Source: an uncultured bacterium (lineage in GTDB: Bacteria; Cyanobacteriota; Vampirovibrionia; Gastranaerophilales; Gastranaerophilaceae). Taken from it: DNA of 58,328 nt. The stretch covers positions 1 to 58,328 of the forward strand of contig CASFGO010000004.1 in the NCBI GenBank assembly GCA_949294335.1. The letters run 5' to 3'. Shown one piece after another: positions 1 to 8,691 of this stretch; the first letter of the stretch is position 1; each line of letters begins with the position of its first letter. Below the pieces are notes generated by a model, which was given only the letters and a program-made list of their open reading frames with translations, searched no databases and had not been told where the DNA came from. Position numbers and translations under genes: made by a program.

Positions 1-127
1 CCTGAGTTCGAGCGAGGAGCGAGCAGAGGCTGGAGTGTTTTTGACAAGTGATGAAATCACGAAGTCAAAACACGGAATTGCCGTTTAACGCGAGCGACTC
101 AAGACAGCCTCGTCGTTCCCGCCATTT
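1..127. repeat. GC-rich structured direct repeat, copy 1
   Basis: This 127-bp block recurs exactly at 220-346. It is much richer in G+C than its surroundings. It contains a nested hairpin: GTGTTTTTGAC (35-45) faces GTCAAAACAC (64-73), and inside it GTGAT (48-52) pairs with ATCAC (56-60) around GAA. AGGCTG near 27-32 can also pair with CAGCCT at 105-110. An intrinsic terminator follows at 139-174. The left end is cut by the window edge, so the unit may be longer. A structured non-coding RNA or a dispersed repeat are the two readings; the family is not recognised. Confidence 0.8.
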
Positions 128-138
128 AACAAAAATAT

Positions 139-174
139 AGTCCGCTTGTCGGACTTATTTTTTTTGTTTTTTTT
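139..174 (+). terminator. intrinsic terminator after repeat copy 1
   Basis: A perfect six-base stem AGTCCG/CGGACT (139-144 and 150-155) with a five-base loop is followed by an almost uninterrupted T run to 174. It closes repeat copy 1 on the plus strand. Confidence 0.75.
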
Positions 175-191
175 GTGAAAGAAAGAGGTGA

Positions 192-228
192 GAACTCGCC
201 GCAGGTTGTTTTAAACCTGCCTGAGTTC
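192..228 (+). other. hairpin leading into repeat copy 2
   Basis: GAACTC (192-197) pairs with GAGTTC (223-228), and inside them GCAGGTT (201-207) pairs with AACCTGC (214-220). The right arm overlaps the first bases of repeat copy 2, so this hairpin is probably part of the same element. Copy 1 would have the same left arm outside the window. Confidence 0.55.
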
Positions 229-346
229 GAGCGAGGAGCGAGCAGAGGCTGGAGTGTTTTTGACAAGTGATGAAATCACGAAGTCAAAACACGGAATTGC
301 CGTTTAACGCGAGCGACTCAAGACAGCCTCGTCGTTCCCGCCATTT
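220..346. repeat. GC-rich structured direct repeat, copy 2
   Basis: An exact second copy of bases 1-127 at an offset of 219. It is again followed by a terminator, but that terminator (348-372) has a different sequence from the one after copy 1. Identical bodies with different terminators fit a duplicated transcription unit better than a simple tandem slip. Confidence 0.8.
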
Positions 347-347
347 T

Positions 348-372
348 AAAGACATCTTCGGGTGTCTTTTTT
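348..372 (+). terminator. UUCG-loop terminator after repeat copy 2
   Basis: AAGACATC (349-356) pairs with GGTGTCTT (361-368) with one G-U pair around a TTCG tetraloop, followed by Ts. It may also serve the convergent minus-strand gene that ends at 394. Confidence 0.7.
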
Positions 373-393
373 AGTTTATAAAATATATTTATT

Positions 394-1074
394 TTATTTT
401 TGAATTACTCGATATAATCTCTCACCCTCTTGAACAATTTTGAACTTTTCTTTTGTAAATGCATTAGTATCAAACATTACTTCATAATTATTTGCCTTAT
501 ACCCAGGAAAATCTTTTAAGTCAAAAATTACTTTTGAACCATTAGTTCCTAATGCAAAGCAATTTGCATAATCTGAATTTATTTTTGGAGTCGCTGATGT
601 AAATCCTTTATTTTCAAAAACAAACTTTGATACATCATCGATGTTTTCTAATTTATTCTTTCTATTAGGAGTTAAACCTCTTACAAATTCGCCTGTAACT
701 TTATTATTTAATATTGCTAATTTTAAATTCTCTAATAAATTTTTAGATTTTTCTGAAAGCTCTGCACCACTTCTTAAATACTCATTTATATAAGGACATC
801 TTGCATATTCTTTATATGATTGAATAACATTATTTATTGTTTTTTTAGTGTTTTCTAAATTTTCAGCACTCAAATAATCTTTAGCTTTAGAAAAAGTAAG
901 TGTATCTGTAAAATTAGCTTGATTTGCTAATTGTGAAATATCTTGAAAATTATCTTTTCCAATTTTAGATACTACTTCTCTACGATTGGCTATTGTCCAA
1001 CCATTATTTACCAAACTTCTTAAAGATGAAATATTTGACAATATTAGAACCTTCTTTTCTTTTAACACACACAT
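394..1074 (-). CDS. mono-ADP-ribosyltransferase-like protein
   Basis: A 226-residue protein with the sequence pattern of the ADP-ribosyltransferase exoenzyme fold (R-S-E class). Residues about 95-131 read as INEYLR, then helices and LAI. R132 lies in FVRGLT, the serine motif is GFTSATP (158-164 region), and a C-terminal NYEVMF places the expected catalytic glutamate at E198. The first acidic residue of the usual E-x-E pair is replaced by N196, so target class is uncertain. Known family members transfer ADP-ribose from NAD to proteins and many are toxins or effectors. No signal peptide is evident. The start ATG has no Shine-Dalgarno site and follows a TTTTATAT stretch. The functional call rests on motif reading only. 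Confidence 0.6.
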   Translation of the reverse strand: MCVLKEKKVLILSNISSLRSLVNNGWTIANRREVVSKIGKDNFQDISQLANQANFTDTLTFSKAKDYLSAENLENTKKTINNVIQSYKEYARCPYINEYLRSGAELSEKSKNLLENLKLAILNNKVTGEFVRGLTPNRKNKLENIDDVSKFVFENKGFTSATPKINSDYANCFALGTNGSKVIFDLKDFPGYKANNYEVMFDTNAFTKEKFKIVQEGERLYRVIQK

Positions 1075-1229
1075 ATATAAAACTTTATAAGTAATAATAA
1101 TTTACATATTTGAAATATTAAGATTTAAATTGTTACAAATATTTAATTAATTTATTTTCTTATTGAACTAAAATTCCATTGATTTTAAAAAATAATTTAT
1201 TATAAACTTTTTAAACAAAAGGAGTTTTT

Positions 1230-1682
1230 ATGAAAAAGATTTTATCTACAATAGCATTAATAACTTTATTTACATCTGTTTCTACAATTACTGCAATTGC
1301 TGCTAAAAAAAATGTAATATATACTGTTGAAGATGGAACAAAATTAGAATGTACTGCAAAAAGAGTAAGAGGTACTATTGACGAATACATTGATACAACT
1401 GATTATTACTATTTTAAAAATGGGAAAATTTATAGTCCAAATCTTGTAAAACTTTACGGAAAAATTAACGATGACCCTAAAAAAGTTTTAAAGCTTAAAA
1501 TAACTGATGATGAAATCAAATTCAAAGATAGATTCTATGAAACTTGGACTATGGATTATAAATGGGTAACAATTGATAGAAAAACAGGGGAATATAGATT
1601 CTCTGCAAAAAGAGATTATGGAACATGGTATAGAACAGCAAACGCAATCGGTCAATGTAAAATAGTTGAAGATGAAGAATAA
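1230..1682 (+). CDS. secreted protein of unknown function
   Basis: A 150-residue protein with a clear N-terminal signal peptide: KK, a hydrophobic stretch, and a likely cleavage after AIAA near residue 25. The mature part is rich in charged and aromatic residues (repeated YYY/W-containing segments) and has only two cysteines, near residues 41 and 143. AAAGGAG precedes the ATG at good spacing. It is a single-gene unit closed by the terminator at 1711-1740. No family is recognised. It is expected in the periplasm or outside the cell. Confidence 0.75.
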   Translation: MKKILSTIALITLFTSVSTITAIAAKKNVIYTVEDGTKLECTAKRVRGTIDEYIDTTDYYYFKNGKIYSPNLVKLYGKINDDPKKVLKLKITDDEIKFKDRFYETWTMDYKWVTIDRKTGEYRFSAKRDYGTWYRTANAIGQCKIVEDEE

Positions 1683-1710
1683 AATATTTTAGTTTGTTAT
1701 TATATTAGAT

Positions 1711-1740
1711 AAAAAGTCCCAATTAGGGACTTTTTGTTTT
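1711..1740 (+). terminator. intrinsic terminator
   Basis: AAAAAGTCCC and GGGACTTTTT form a ten-base perfect stem around AATTA, followed by GTTTT. The A-rich left arm means it can work for the minus-strand gene ending at 1774 as well. Confidence 0.8.
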
Positions 1741-1773
1741 TAAATATAAATAATTGTACTTTGATAAAAATCA

Positions 1774-2043
1774 TTAATAATCATAATAATGAACACCAGT
1801 ATATCCAAAATGCCTTAGTTTTTCATTTTCAAATAGACCTAAATTTCTTTGACGTATCTCTTCTTGTTGTCTATATTGATACTGACGATTTTGCATGATT
1901 TTATTTTGGTATGCCTGTTGTCTTGCATAATATAGGTTCCTCTGTTGCTGAAAATTTCGCATCTGAGAATTATAATCAGCAAATGAAGGCAAACCTACAC
2001 ATATTAATATTGGTAAAATTAAAATCTTTTTCTTCATATTCAT
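1774..2043 (-). CDS. small secreted Gln/Arg/Tyr-rich protein
   Basis: An 89-residue protein with a short signal peptide (KKK, then ILPILICVGLP, likely cleavage near FAD at residue 23). The mature peptide is dominated by Q, R, N and Y (QQQR, RQQE repeats) and ends in a tyrosine-rich tail. It lies only a few bases after the SIMPL gene on the same strand and may be its operon partner. A start two codons later (2037) is equally possible. Function unknown. Confidence 0.6.
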   Translation of the reverse strand: MNMKKKILILPILICVGLPSFADYNSQMRNFQQQRNLYYARQQAYQNKIMQNRQYQYRQQEEIRQRNLGLFENEKLRHFGYTGVHYYDY

Positions 2044-2047
2044 AATT

Positions 2048-2797
2048 TTATTTTATTGTAAAAGTTGCATTTACAACAGCATTAATTTTCTTATCTTTCG
2101 CATTAGTATTGTAAATTCCATAATCTGAAACATCTGTTGAATTTTTTGCAACTATTTGAAATACTCCCATTTTAGCTGATGTCATTGAACCAATATGACC
2201 ACCTGTACTTTCTACCATACTTTTAGCTCTCTGTTTTGCATCTTTTGTTGCAGCTGCAAGCATTTCTACTTTCAATTCATCTAAATTTGATACATAATAT
2301 TCAACTTGATTTGATGTAATTTCAATATTATTGGCAACCAATTTCCCAACATCTTGAGAAATGTTTGTAATTCCATCGACATCAGAAGATGTTGCTTCTA
2401 CATTTTGAGAAACATTATAACATTCAATTACAGATGAATCATACCCATTCGCGAACTTTTTATAAACAGGATAAGATGAAACCGTTGAAAATTTAATATC
2501 AGTTTCTTTTACTCCTTTATCAACCAAATATTTTTTTATATAAGCTTTATTTGCATCAATCCTATCGTAACCCGATTTTAAATCCTTACTTCTTATTGAA
2601 TAGTAACCTTTCCATACTGCAACATCGGATGAAATATCCTTTGATGCAGAACCCGTTACTGTTAATGCATGATTTTGGAGTTTTTGATATGCAACTACTG
2701 CATGAGAAAAAATAAACGTTGATAGCATTGCTCCTATTGCGATTACAATACCTAATAACAAAACTTGATAGTCTTTGATTTCTCTAATATTTTTCAT
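2048..2797 (-). CDS. SIMPL (DUF541) domain protein, membrane-anchored
   Basis: About 249 residues. An N-terminal signal anchor lies near residues 10-30. The SIMPL domain then begins with LTVTGSASKDISSDVAVWKG and runs to the C-terminus. SIMPL proteins are usually periplasmic or envelope proteins linked to oxidative or envelope stress, with no defined enzymatic role. The ATG at 2797 is preferred over an upstream TTG because GGAG sits six bases before it. The next gene follows four bases downstream. Confidence 0.8.
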   Translation of the reverse strand: MKNIREIKDYQVLLLGIVIAIGAMLSTFIFSHAVVAYQKLQNHALTVTGSASKDISSDVAVWKGYYSIRSKDLKSGYDRIDANKAYIKKYLVDKGVKETDIKFSTVSSYPVYKKFANGYDSSVIECYNVSQNVEATSSDVDGITNISQDVGKLVANNIEITSNQVEYYVSNLDELKVEMLAAATKDAKQRAKSMVESTGGHIGSMTSAKMGVFQIVAKNSTDVSDYGIYNTNAKDKKINAVVNATFTIK

Positions 2798-2870
2798 AAC
2801 AAACTCCAATTCTTCTATTCTTATAGTCTAAATATTATAATCTATTTTATAAAATTTAGCTAGAGGGTAT

Positions 2871-3113
2871 TTAAAGAGTCATTGATTGAACTCGGACACC
2901 ATCCAATCTCGATAAATCTTTTTTCAATTCACTTGTTACTGATTCATCAATTATTTCAAGAAGAATTGTTCCCCAGTTTGCACAAACATTACTACAAGTA
3001 CTATGCAAACCTATTCGAGTCTTTATAGCACACCCAAATTTTGATATTATATTCTGAAACTCATTAGAAAGTTCCATTCTATTTGTTAACTTTACACCAA
3101 TTATCGTTGTCAT
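2871..3113 (-). CDS. TM1266-like (iron-only hydrogenase system regulator) small protein
   Basis: Eighty residues resembling the ACT/NikR-C-like TM1266 family: an opening beta strand TTIIGVKLTNR, a central RIGLHS, and a final GVRVQSMTL. In other bacteria these proteins sit next to HydE/F/G maturases of [FeFe] hydrogenase and are thought to be regulatory. No hydrogenase gene is in the window. Cysteines at 28, 40, 44 (CSNVC) are unusual and could bind metal. The assignment is by length and pattern only. Confidence 0.5.
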   Translation of the reverse strand: MTTIIGVKLTNRMELSNEFQNIISKFGCAIKTRIGLHSTCSNVCANWGTILLEIIDESVTSELKKDLSRLDGVRVQSMTL

Positions 3114-3165
3114 ATGGATAAATTAAATGATTTCAATATATATTTCAATTAGACAATTGGATATA

Positions 3166-4299
3166 TTAAATTTTATATTCTGACTCTAATACTCTTATTT
3201 TTTGAGCTTCATTCAGATATTTATTATAATAATTATGCAATTCAATTAACTTTTCTTTTGGATATATTTTACATGGATTTATATTCAAAATATTCATAGG
3301 AATTTCCTTTTTTAACAAAAATACAACTGAACATCCAATTGAACCAATATATTCAAAATAATCTCTTAAATAACCCATAGTAATTTTTATATATGGTAAA
3401 TTTTCATATATATAATCTTGCTGTATCAATACTGATTTACCAGGAATCATTCTACTAAATAATTGTTGTATTCGAAAATTAATTTCAGGAGTTTTACATA
3501 CATCTAGAAACATTATTTCTATTTTATCAGGATAATCTTGTTTTAAAATATCTCCTTGAATAAATTTAATTTTATCTGGATATTTCAAATCATTTAAATT
3601 TGTAAATGTAATATTAGTAAAATCATTTTGATTAGGTTCTATATTATACACATTATATAAAAGCCTTTCATTATATAAATCTGTAGCATTACCATATTCA
3701 TATGCCCATATTGCTTTTTTAACATCTTTTTGTTTTTTATTTAAAATTAAACCTTTCAAAAATGCTTCAGTACATCCCCCCAAAAAAATACCAGCATCAA
3801 AGATTTTACCTTCTCCTGAATAATAATATTTCGCTAAATAATATAATAGATATTTTTCTTTTACACTTAGCATACTATATACAGTATAAATATTCGGTAA
3901 TTCTCGCTGAATAATAGACATTATTTGATTTAATTTAGATTTATTTTTACAATATCTAAATTTTACACATTCAAAAAAGCTCATATTATAAGGTTTTAAT
4001 AATATTTCAGATATATCTTTTACCTCTGAATTCAACTGTAAATAATTAATTTTTTTCTTTATATCTATAATAATATTTGCACAATTTGGAACTGTTGCTA
4101 ATATTAAATCAGGATTTAATTTTTTTAATTTTTCACTATGATAAATAGGTAAATCACAAAAAAATTGTCCATCTTTTGATATATCATTATCTATAATTCC
4201 ATCAAGTTTTATATTTGATAACTTGTTGTTATCTAATAAGTCTTTTAAATAATTACTTGCACCCCACACATAGATTTTTTTATTTTTCAAATTATCCAT
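3166..4299 (-). CDS. Rossmann / SAM-methyltransferase-like two-domain protein
   Basis: About 377 residues. The N-terminal part (to about 100) reads like a nucleotide-binding Rossmann domain (KKIYVWGASNYLKDLL, then IDGIIDND-type strand and PDLILATVPN). The C-terminal part (about 160-340) resembles a class I methyltransferase: GKIFDAGIFLGG, KFIQGDIL and EIMFLDVCKTP match motif I, the acidic loop and a later strand. Similar combinations occur in polysaccharide or glycan modification loci, but no partner is present. The gene overlaps the end of tyrA by a few bases. The ATG at 4299 is preferred because GGGG lies nine bases before it. It is visibly more AT-rich than tyrA. Confidence 0.5.
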   Translation of the reverse strand: MDNLKNKKIYVWGASNYLKDLLDNNKLSNIKLDGIIDNDISKDGQFFCDLPIYHSEKLKKLNPDLILATVPNCANIIIDIKKKINYLQLNSEVKDISEILLKPYNMSFFECVKFRYCKNKSKLNQIMSIIQRELPNIYTVYSMLSVKEKYLLYYLAKYYYSGEGKIFDAGIFLGGCTEAFLKGLILNKKQKDVKKAIWAYEYGNATDLYNERLLYNVYNIEPNQNDFTNITFTNLNDLKYPDKIKFIQGDILKQDYPDKIEIMFLDVCKTPEINFRIQQLFSRMIPGKSVLIQQDYIYENLPYIKITMGYLRDYFEYIGSIGCSVVFLLKKEIPMNILNINPCKIYPKEKLIELHNYYNKYLNEAQKIRVLESEYKI

Positions 4300-5074
4300 A
4301 TACATTTACCCCATCTTTATACATTTTACTTCTTTGTTCTTTTATCTTATGTATAGTTTCAGGATAATTTTCTTTTATCAAACTTCCAATATTAGAATAA
4401 AATTTCAACAATGCTTTTTGGATATTTTCAGAATTCATCTTGACCATATCACAAGCCATTTCTTCACTAGACAAAGCTAACCTTGTCATATCTCTAAAAC
4501 CTGATGATGCTAACACTTTTGCTAACTCATTATCATCAGCAGCCATAAATAAAGCCTGAGCTAATACCAATGGCATATGTGATATCAAAGCAACTGCTTC
4601 ATCATGAGATTTTGCATCTGTTATAATAACTTTTGCCCCCATATCCTCTATAACATTTCTTAAAGCATCAGGAACTATCCCATCAAATGGAGTTAATACC
4701 CATTTTGCACCTTTAAATAATCCGAAATATGAATTTTCAAAACCTGAAAATTCAGTTCCTGCCATTGGATGAGATGGAACAAAATTATAATTATATTTAT
4801 TTTCTGATACAAACTGTTTTAAACTCGATGCATCAGTAACTATTGTATCTTTACTTAAATACTTTTCTATATCTTTTAAATCATCAAGAACTTTATTCAT
4901 AGGAGAGCATACAAAAACTAAATCACATTCACTCAATTTAACTCTCTCTGAATAAATATTTTCATATTTACCCCCCTGAGAGTTTGAAATACCAATTACA
5001 TCATAGCCCAATTCATTTAATGACTTAAAAATTGAGCCACCTATTAAGCCTAATCCTAAAACTCCAATTTTCAT
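4292..5074 (-). CDS. tyrA: prephenate dehydrogenase
   Basis: Converts prephenate to 4-hydroxyphenylpyruvate with NAD(P) in tyrosine synthesis (cytoplasm). The 260-residue protein opens with the Rossmann motif MKIGVLGLGLIGGS and carries SHPMAGTE at 101-108, with H102 as the family's catalytic histidine. The start at 5074 gives this canonical opening and has AAGGA upstream; a longer reading frame to 5107 would add 11 residues lying inside proA. It starts two bases after the proA stop, so proB-proA-tyrA are co-transcribed. No ACT domain is present at the C-terminus. Confidence 0.9.
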   Translation of the reverse strand: MKIGVLGLGLIGGSIFKSLNELGYDVIGISNSQGGKYENIYSERVKLSECDLVFVCSPMNKVLDDLKDIEKYLSKDTIVTDASSLKQFVSENKYNYNFVPSHPMAGTEFSGFENSYFGLFKGAKWVLTPFDGIVPDALRNVIEDMGAKVIITDAKSHDEAVALISHMPLVLAQALFMAADDNELAKVLASSGFRDMTRLALSSEEMACDMVKMNSENIQKALLKFYSNIGSLIKENYPETIHKIKEQRSKMYKDGVNVYG

Positions 5075-5075
5075 A

Positions 5076-6329
5076 TTATAAATCCTTATGTTTAAAGTGT
5101 TTTTCACCTTTTACATAATCAATTACAGTATCACCTGAACCTCTTAATTTGTATTTATAAATTACAAGTCCATCCATACCAACAGGGCCTCTTGCATGAG
5201 TTTTGTTTGTTGAAATTCCAACTTCTGCACCAAAACCATATCTAAATCCGTCTGCAAATCTAGTTGATACATTATGATAAACTCCTGCTGAATCTACCAT
5301 ATCCATAAATAATTCTGCATTATTTTTATCTGAGGTGATAATAGATTCTGTATGACCTGAACCATATTCATTAATATGTTCAATTGCTTCTCCTACTGAT
5401 GATACATATTTATAAGCTAAAATCTTATCAGAATATTCCTTATGCCAGCTTTCAGGATTAGAAATTAATTTTATACCAGCATTTTCTAATTCTTTCAACA
5501 ATTCTTCTGCCTTTGAAAATTTATCACTAATTAATAAAGTTTCAACAGCATTACAAGCACTTGGATATTGTGTCTTAGCATCAATTATAACCTTTTTAGC
5601 TATATCGTAATCTGCAGATTCATCTACAAAGATATGACAAATTCCATCTGCATGACCTAATACTGGAATCTTTGTATTTGATTTAATAAATTGAACTAAT
5701 GAATTTCCTCCTCTTGGAATAATTAAATCAATATACTTATCAGCTTCAAGCATTTCTTTTACATCGTCTCTCGAAAATACTTGATTTAGCATATTTTTTG
5801 GAAATCCTTCAACTGAATCTAAAGCTGAATTTATTATTCCTAAAATAGCTTTATTCGTATTTATAGATTCTTTACCACCTTTTAATATAACAGCATTTGA
5901 TGATTTTATTGCTAAAGCTGAAATTTGTGAAATAACATCAGGTCTTGCCTCAAATATAATCCCTAAAACACCAATTGGACAAGTAACTTTTGTTAATACC
6001 AATCCCTTGTCTAATTCTCTTTCAAACATTTTTTTATTAACAGGATCAGGTAGTTCAGAAATATCAATTAAACCTTGAATCATATCGCGCATTTTATTTT
6101 CATCAAGTTTCAATCTATTATACATTGACTGAGATATTTCACCATTTTTTAATAATTCCTCAGCCTCTGTCATATCTTGTTTATTTGCTTCAAATACTTC
6201 TGCTTTCTTTTCTTCTAATATTTTGGCAATAGTTTTTAAAGCTTGGTTTTTAACATCATTTGATAACTTTTGCGCATTAATTGACGCTATTTTAGCGTTC
6301 TTTGCAATCTCTAAAAATTCCTTATTCAA
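5076..6329 (-). CDS. proA: glutamate-5-semialdehyde dehydrogenase (gamma-glutamyl phosphate reductase)
   Basis: Second step of proline synthesis: NADPH-dependent reduction of gamma-glutamyl phosphate. At 417 residues it is full length. The catalytic cysteine is C259 in YPSACNAVETLL, and IFEARPDV (126-132) and GHADGICH (225-232) are family signatures. The start appears to be TTG at 6329 with GAGGT eight bases upstream. It begins ten bases after proB, and the ProB and ProA proteins are known to cooperate on a labile intermediate. Confidence 0.95.
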   Translation of the reverse strand: MNKEFLEIAKNAKIASINAQKLSNDVKNQALKTIAKILEEKKAEVFEANKQDMTEAEELLKNGEISQSMYNRLKLDENKMRDMIQGLIDISELPDPVNKKMFERELDKGLVLTKVTCPIGVLGIIFEARPDVISQISALAIKSSNAVILKGGKESINTNKAILGIINSALDSVEGFPKNMLNQVFSRDDVKEMLEADKYIDLIIPRGGNSLVQFIKSNTKIPVLGHADGICHIFVDESADYDIAKKVIIDAKTQYPSACNAVETLLISDKFSKAEELLKELENAGIKLISNPESWHKEYSDKILAYKYVSSVGEAIEHINEYGSGHTESIITSDKNNAELFMDMVDSAGVYHNVSTRFADGFRYGFGAEVGISTNKTHARGPVGMDGLVIYKYKLRGSGDTVIDYVKGEKHFKHKDL

Positions 6330-6339
6330 AACAATACCT

Positions 6340-7482
6340 CTATAAAATTGTTATATTATCTCTTGTTATTATTGCATCATAATTCTTGAAACCTAAAACT
6401 TTTAGAATTTCATTTGAATGATTACCAATTATTCGCTTACAATCATCTGAATTATAATTTACAATACCACGCGCAAATTCAACATCATTTTCATCGTGAA
6501 TTGAAATTACTTCACCACGCTTGAAATCATTTACAACACCAATTACACCTATTGGAAGTAAACTTGATTCCTTATTTAAGATAGCATCTTTTGCACCATT
6601 ATTAACAATTAATTTTCCAACTATATTTGTCGCATAACCAATCCAACGTTTCTTTTCTGATAGATTTTCGTTATTTGGAATAAACATTGTACCAATTTCT
6701 TTATGGTTAAAAATTTCACTAATTACATAAGGAATTTTACCGTTTGCAATAAGAGCCTTACCTCCAAATCTTGTAACAAGCCTTGCAGCTTCTAGCTTTG
6801 TTCTCATTCCACCTCTACCACCTTCTGAGGCATCAGAGCCCAATGTTCTTATTTCATCAGTAACTCCTACAACTTCTTTAATCATTTTAGCATTTGGATT
6901 ATCTTTTGGATTTGAATCATATAATCCATCTACATCTGATAAAATTAATAATAAATCTGCATCTAATTCACTTGCAACAAGAGCTGAGAGCTTATCATTA
7001 TCAGCAAAACATACTTGCATTGTGTTAAATGCATCATCAAAATCAATTACAGAAACTGTATCATTTTGGTTAATAATTGGTACAGCTTTCATTTCTAATA
7101 AACGATTTAAAGTAGTTCTTAAACTTAAATATTTTTTTCTTTGAGAAAAATCATCTTCTGTTAAAAGAATCTGTGCCGCAACAACATTATATGTATCAAA
7201 ACCTTCTTCATATAATGACATCAAACGACTTTGCCCAATCGCAGCACATGCCTGTTTTAAAGCAACACCATCAGTATTAGATAATCCTATTTTTTTCTTA
7301 CCTAAACCAACAGCTCCTGATGTTACTAATATTACCTCTTTACCAGATTTAACTAATTTTGAAATATCTTCAATATATGAGTAAATTCTTGATAAAGCTA
7401 CATCACCATCTTCATTTCTTAATACATTAGTACCAAGTTTGATTACAATTCTTTTAACATTTAAAAATTCTTTTCTATCCAT
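6340..7482 (-). CDS. proB: glutamate 5-kinase with PUA domain
   Basis: Phosphorylates glutamate in the first committed step of proline synthesis. The amino-acid kinase domain covers about 1-260, with KLGTNVL near the N-terminus, VTSGAVGLG, and GGRGGMRTKLEAA near 225. A PUA domain follows (about 275-380), giving the long form found in many bacteria. The ATG at 7482 is the likely start; a TTG two codons upstream is an alternative. Feedback inhibition by proline is a family property. Confidence 0.93.
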   Translation of the reverse strand: MDRKEFLNVKRIVIKLGTNVLRNEDGDVALSRIYSYIEDISKLVKSGKEVILVTSGAVGLGKKKIGLSNTDGVALKQACAAIGQSRLMSLYEEGFDTYNVVAAQILLTEDDFSQRKKYLSLRTTLNRLLEMKAVPIINQNDTVSVIDFDDAFNTMQVCFADNDKLSALVASELDADLLLILSDVDGLYDSNPKDNPNAKMIKEVVGVTDEIRTLGSDASEGGRGGMRTKLEAARLVTRFGGKALIANGKIPYVISEIFNHKEIGTMFIPNNENLSEKKRWIGYATNIVGKLIVNNGAKDAILNKESSLLPIGVIGVVNDFKRGEVISIHDENDVEFARGIVNYNSDDCKRIIGNHSNEILKVLGFKNYDAIITRDNITIL

Positions 7483-7560
7483 AACCAAATTCTACTATAA
7501 ATATAAAAAAAATTATATCTATTATTTATTATATCTATAAATTCATCCTCATTTACCCCT

Positions 7561-7597
7561 AAAAAAAAAACGGCAAGAAACTTTTCAGTTCTTGCCA
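7561..7597 (-). terminator. terminator of the flagellin gene at 7675-8691
   Basis: GGCAAGAA (7571-7578) and TTCTTGCC (7588-7595) form an eight-base stem. On the minus strand it is followed by G and a run of nine Ts (read from the A tract 7561-7569). Confidence 0.85.
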
Positions 7598-7674
7598 TTT
7601 AATAATATCACAATCAACAGCTATATTTAGATTTTTATACTTTTTACTTCTTTATTCATATCATTCATTTCCTA

Positions 7675-8691
7675 CTAGATTAAGTTCAACGCAATTGATG
7701 GAGTTTGGTTAGCAGTCGTCAATAATGACGCTGATGCTTGTTGAAGAATCTGAGCTGAAACGAATGATGAAGATTCTGCAGCGATATCTGCATCTCTTAC
7801 TGTAGATAATGATGATGTCAAGTTATCTGATTGAACTTGTAATGCTTCTTGTGCAGAATCTACTCTGTTTTGAGTTGCACCTAATAATGTTGTTCTATCA
7901 GAAATATCTGCTAATGCATAGTCTATTACTGCCAACATTTGGTTGGCACCGAAAGTACCTGCTAATGTTTTTTGTGTATCTGCACCACCATTTAAGTCTG
8001 GAACATCCACATCACCATAGGCATCAGCATCTGTTGCTAAACCTGCACATAACTTGGCAAATGCATCTTTTGTATCAATATTAGCCATTGATACTTCTTT
8101 TCCATCGGTATTAATTACACCAGTTGCACCTGTTCCAACTGCATCTGCAAAATTTAATAATGATGAAGCCTTACAAGATCTAAATAAATCTGCTTCTAAA
8201 TTTATAACGGAGTTTTGGCTTGATGTAATACCTACTTGTAAATCTAAACCTTTTGTAGATAAATCTGCGTCACCAGAAATCAAATACATACCATTATATT
8301 CTGTATTTGCTGTTACACGGTCTATTTCATCTAATCTTTGAGAAATTTCTGACTGAATTGCAATTAATGAATCTGTTGAATAAGTACCATTTGCTGCTTG
8401 TTCGGTCAAATCTCTAATACGTTGTAAGTGATCTTGGATTACTCCATAATTCCCTTCAATTGTACTGATTAATGAACTACCTAATTGTGCATTTGATTCT
8501 GCAATTGAAATTGAACTTAATTTTGTTTCCATTTTTGTTGCAACTGCTAATCCTGCTGCATCATCTGCTGCAGAATTAATTTTGTAACCAGTAGTCATTC
8601 TTTCAATTGACTTGTTTAATGAATTTGTCGCATTATTTAATGCGTGTTGGGCTTGTAGTGCCCCCATGTTTGTGTTGATTGTGAGTGCCAT
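7675..8691 (-). CDS. flagellin (conventional length)
   Basis: A 338-residue flagellin, the subunit of the flagellar filament. The N-terminal D0/D1 helices run from MALTINTNMGALQAQHAL to about residue 140 and include MTTGYKINSAADDAAGLAVA. The C-terminal D1/D0 (about 240-338) contains TTLLGATQNRVDSAQEAL, DADIAAESS and ends QTPSIALNLI. The short central region is rich in small residues and unlike the GLUG inserts of the other two flagellins here. GAAAGGAG lies seven to eight bases before the ATG. A terminator follows at 7571-7595. It has its own promoter region and no poly-G tract, so it may be the constitutively expressed filament subunit. Confidence 0.95.
   Translation of the reverse strand: MALTINTNMGALQAQHALNNATNSLNKSIERMTTGYKINSAADDAAGLAVATKMETKLSSISIAESNAQLGSSLISTIEGNYGVIQDHLQRIRDLTEQAANGTYSTDSLIAIQSEISQRLDEIDRVTANTEYNGMYLISGDADLSTKGLDLQVGITSSQNSVINLEADLFRSCKASSLLNFADAVGTGATGVINTDGKEVSMANIDTKDAFAKLCAGLATDADAYGDVDVPDLNGGADTQKTLAGTFGANQMLAVIDYALADISDRTTLLGATQNRVDSAQEALQVQSDNLTSSLSTVRDADIAAESSSFVSAQILQQASASLLTTANQTPSIALNLI

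Noticed and set aside
1..372. CRISPR array or tRNA in the repeated region
   Set aside because: Only two copies, 127 bases long, with no spacer pattern; no cloverleaf or T-loop signature could be formed.
1075..1110. TAGCAA-type box upstream of the ADP-ribosyltransferase gene
   Set aside because: A TTTTATAT stretch precedes the ATG, but the box position reads TGTAAA-like; it was left out of the set.
7809..8341. Open reading frames on the plus strand within the flagellin gene (7809-8084 and 8054-8341)
   Set aside because: They lie antisense to a clear flagellin, have no ribosome site, and encode Leu/His-rich or Ser-rich peptides typical of reversed coding sequence.
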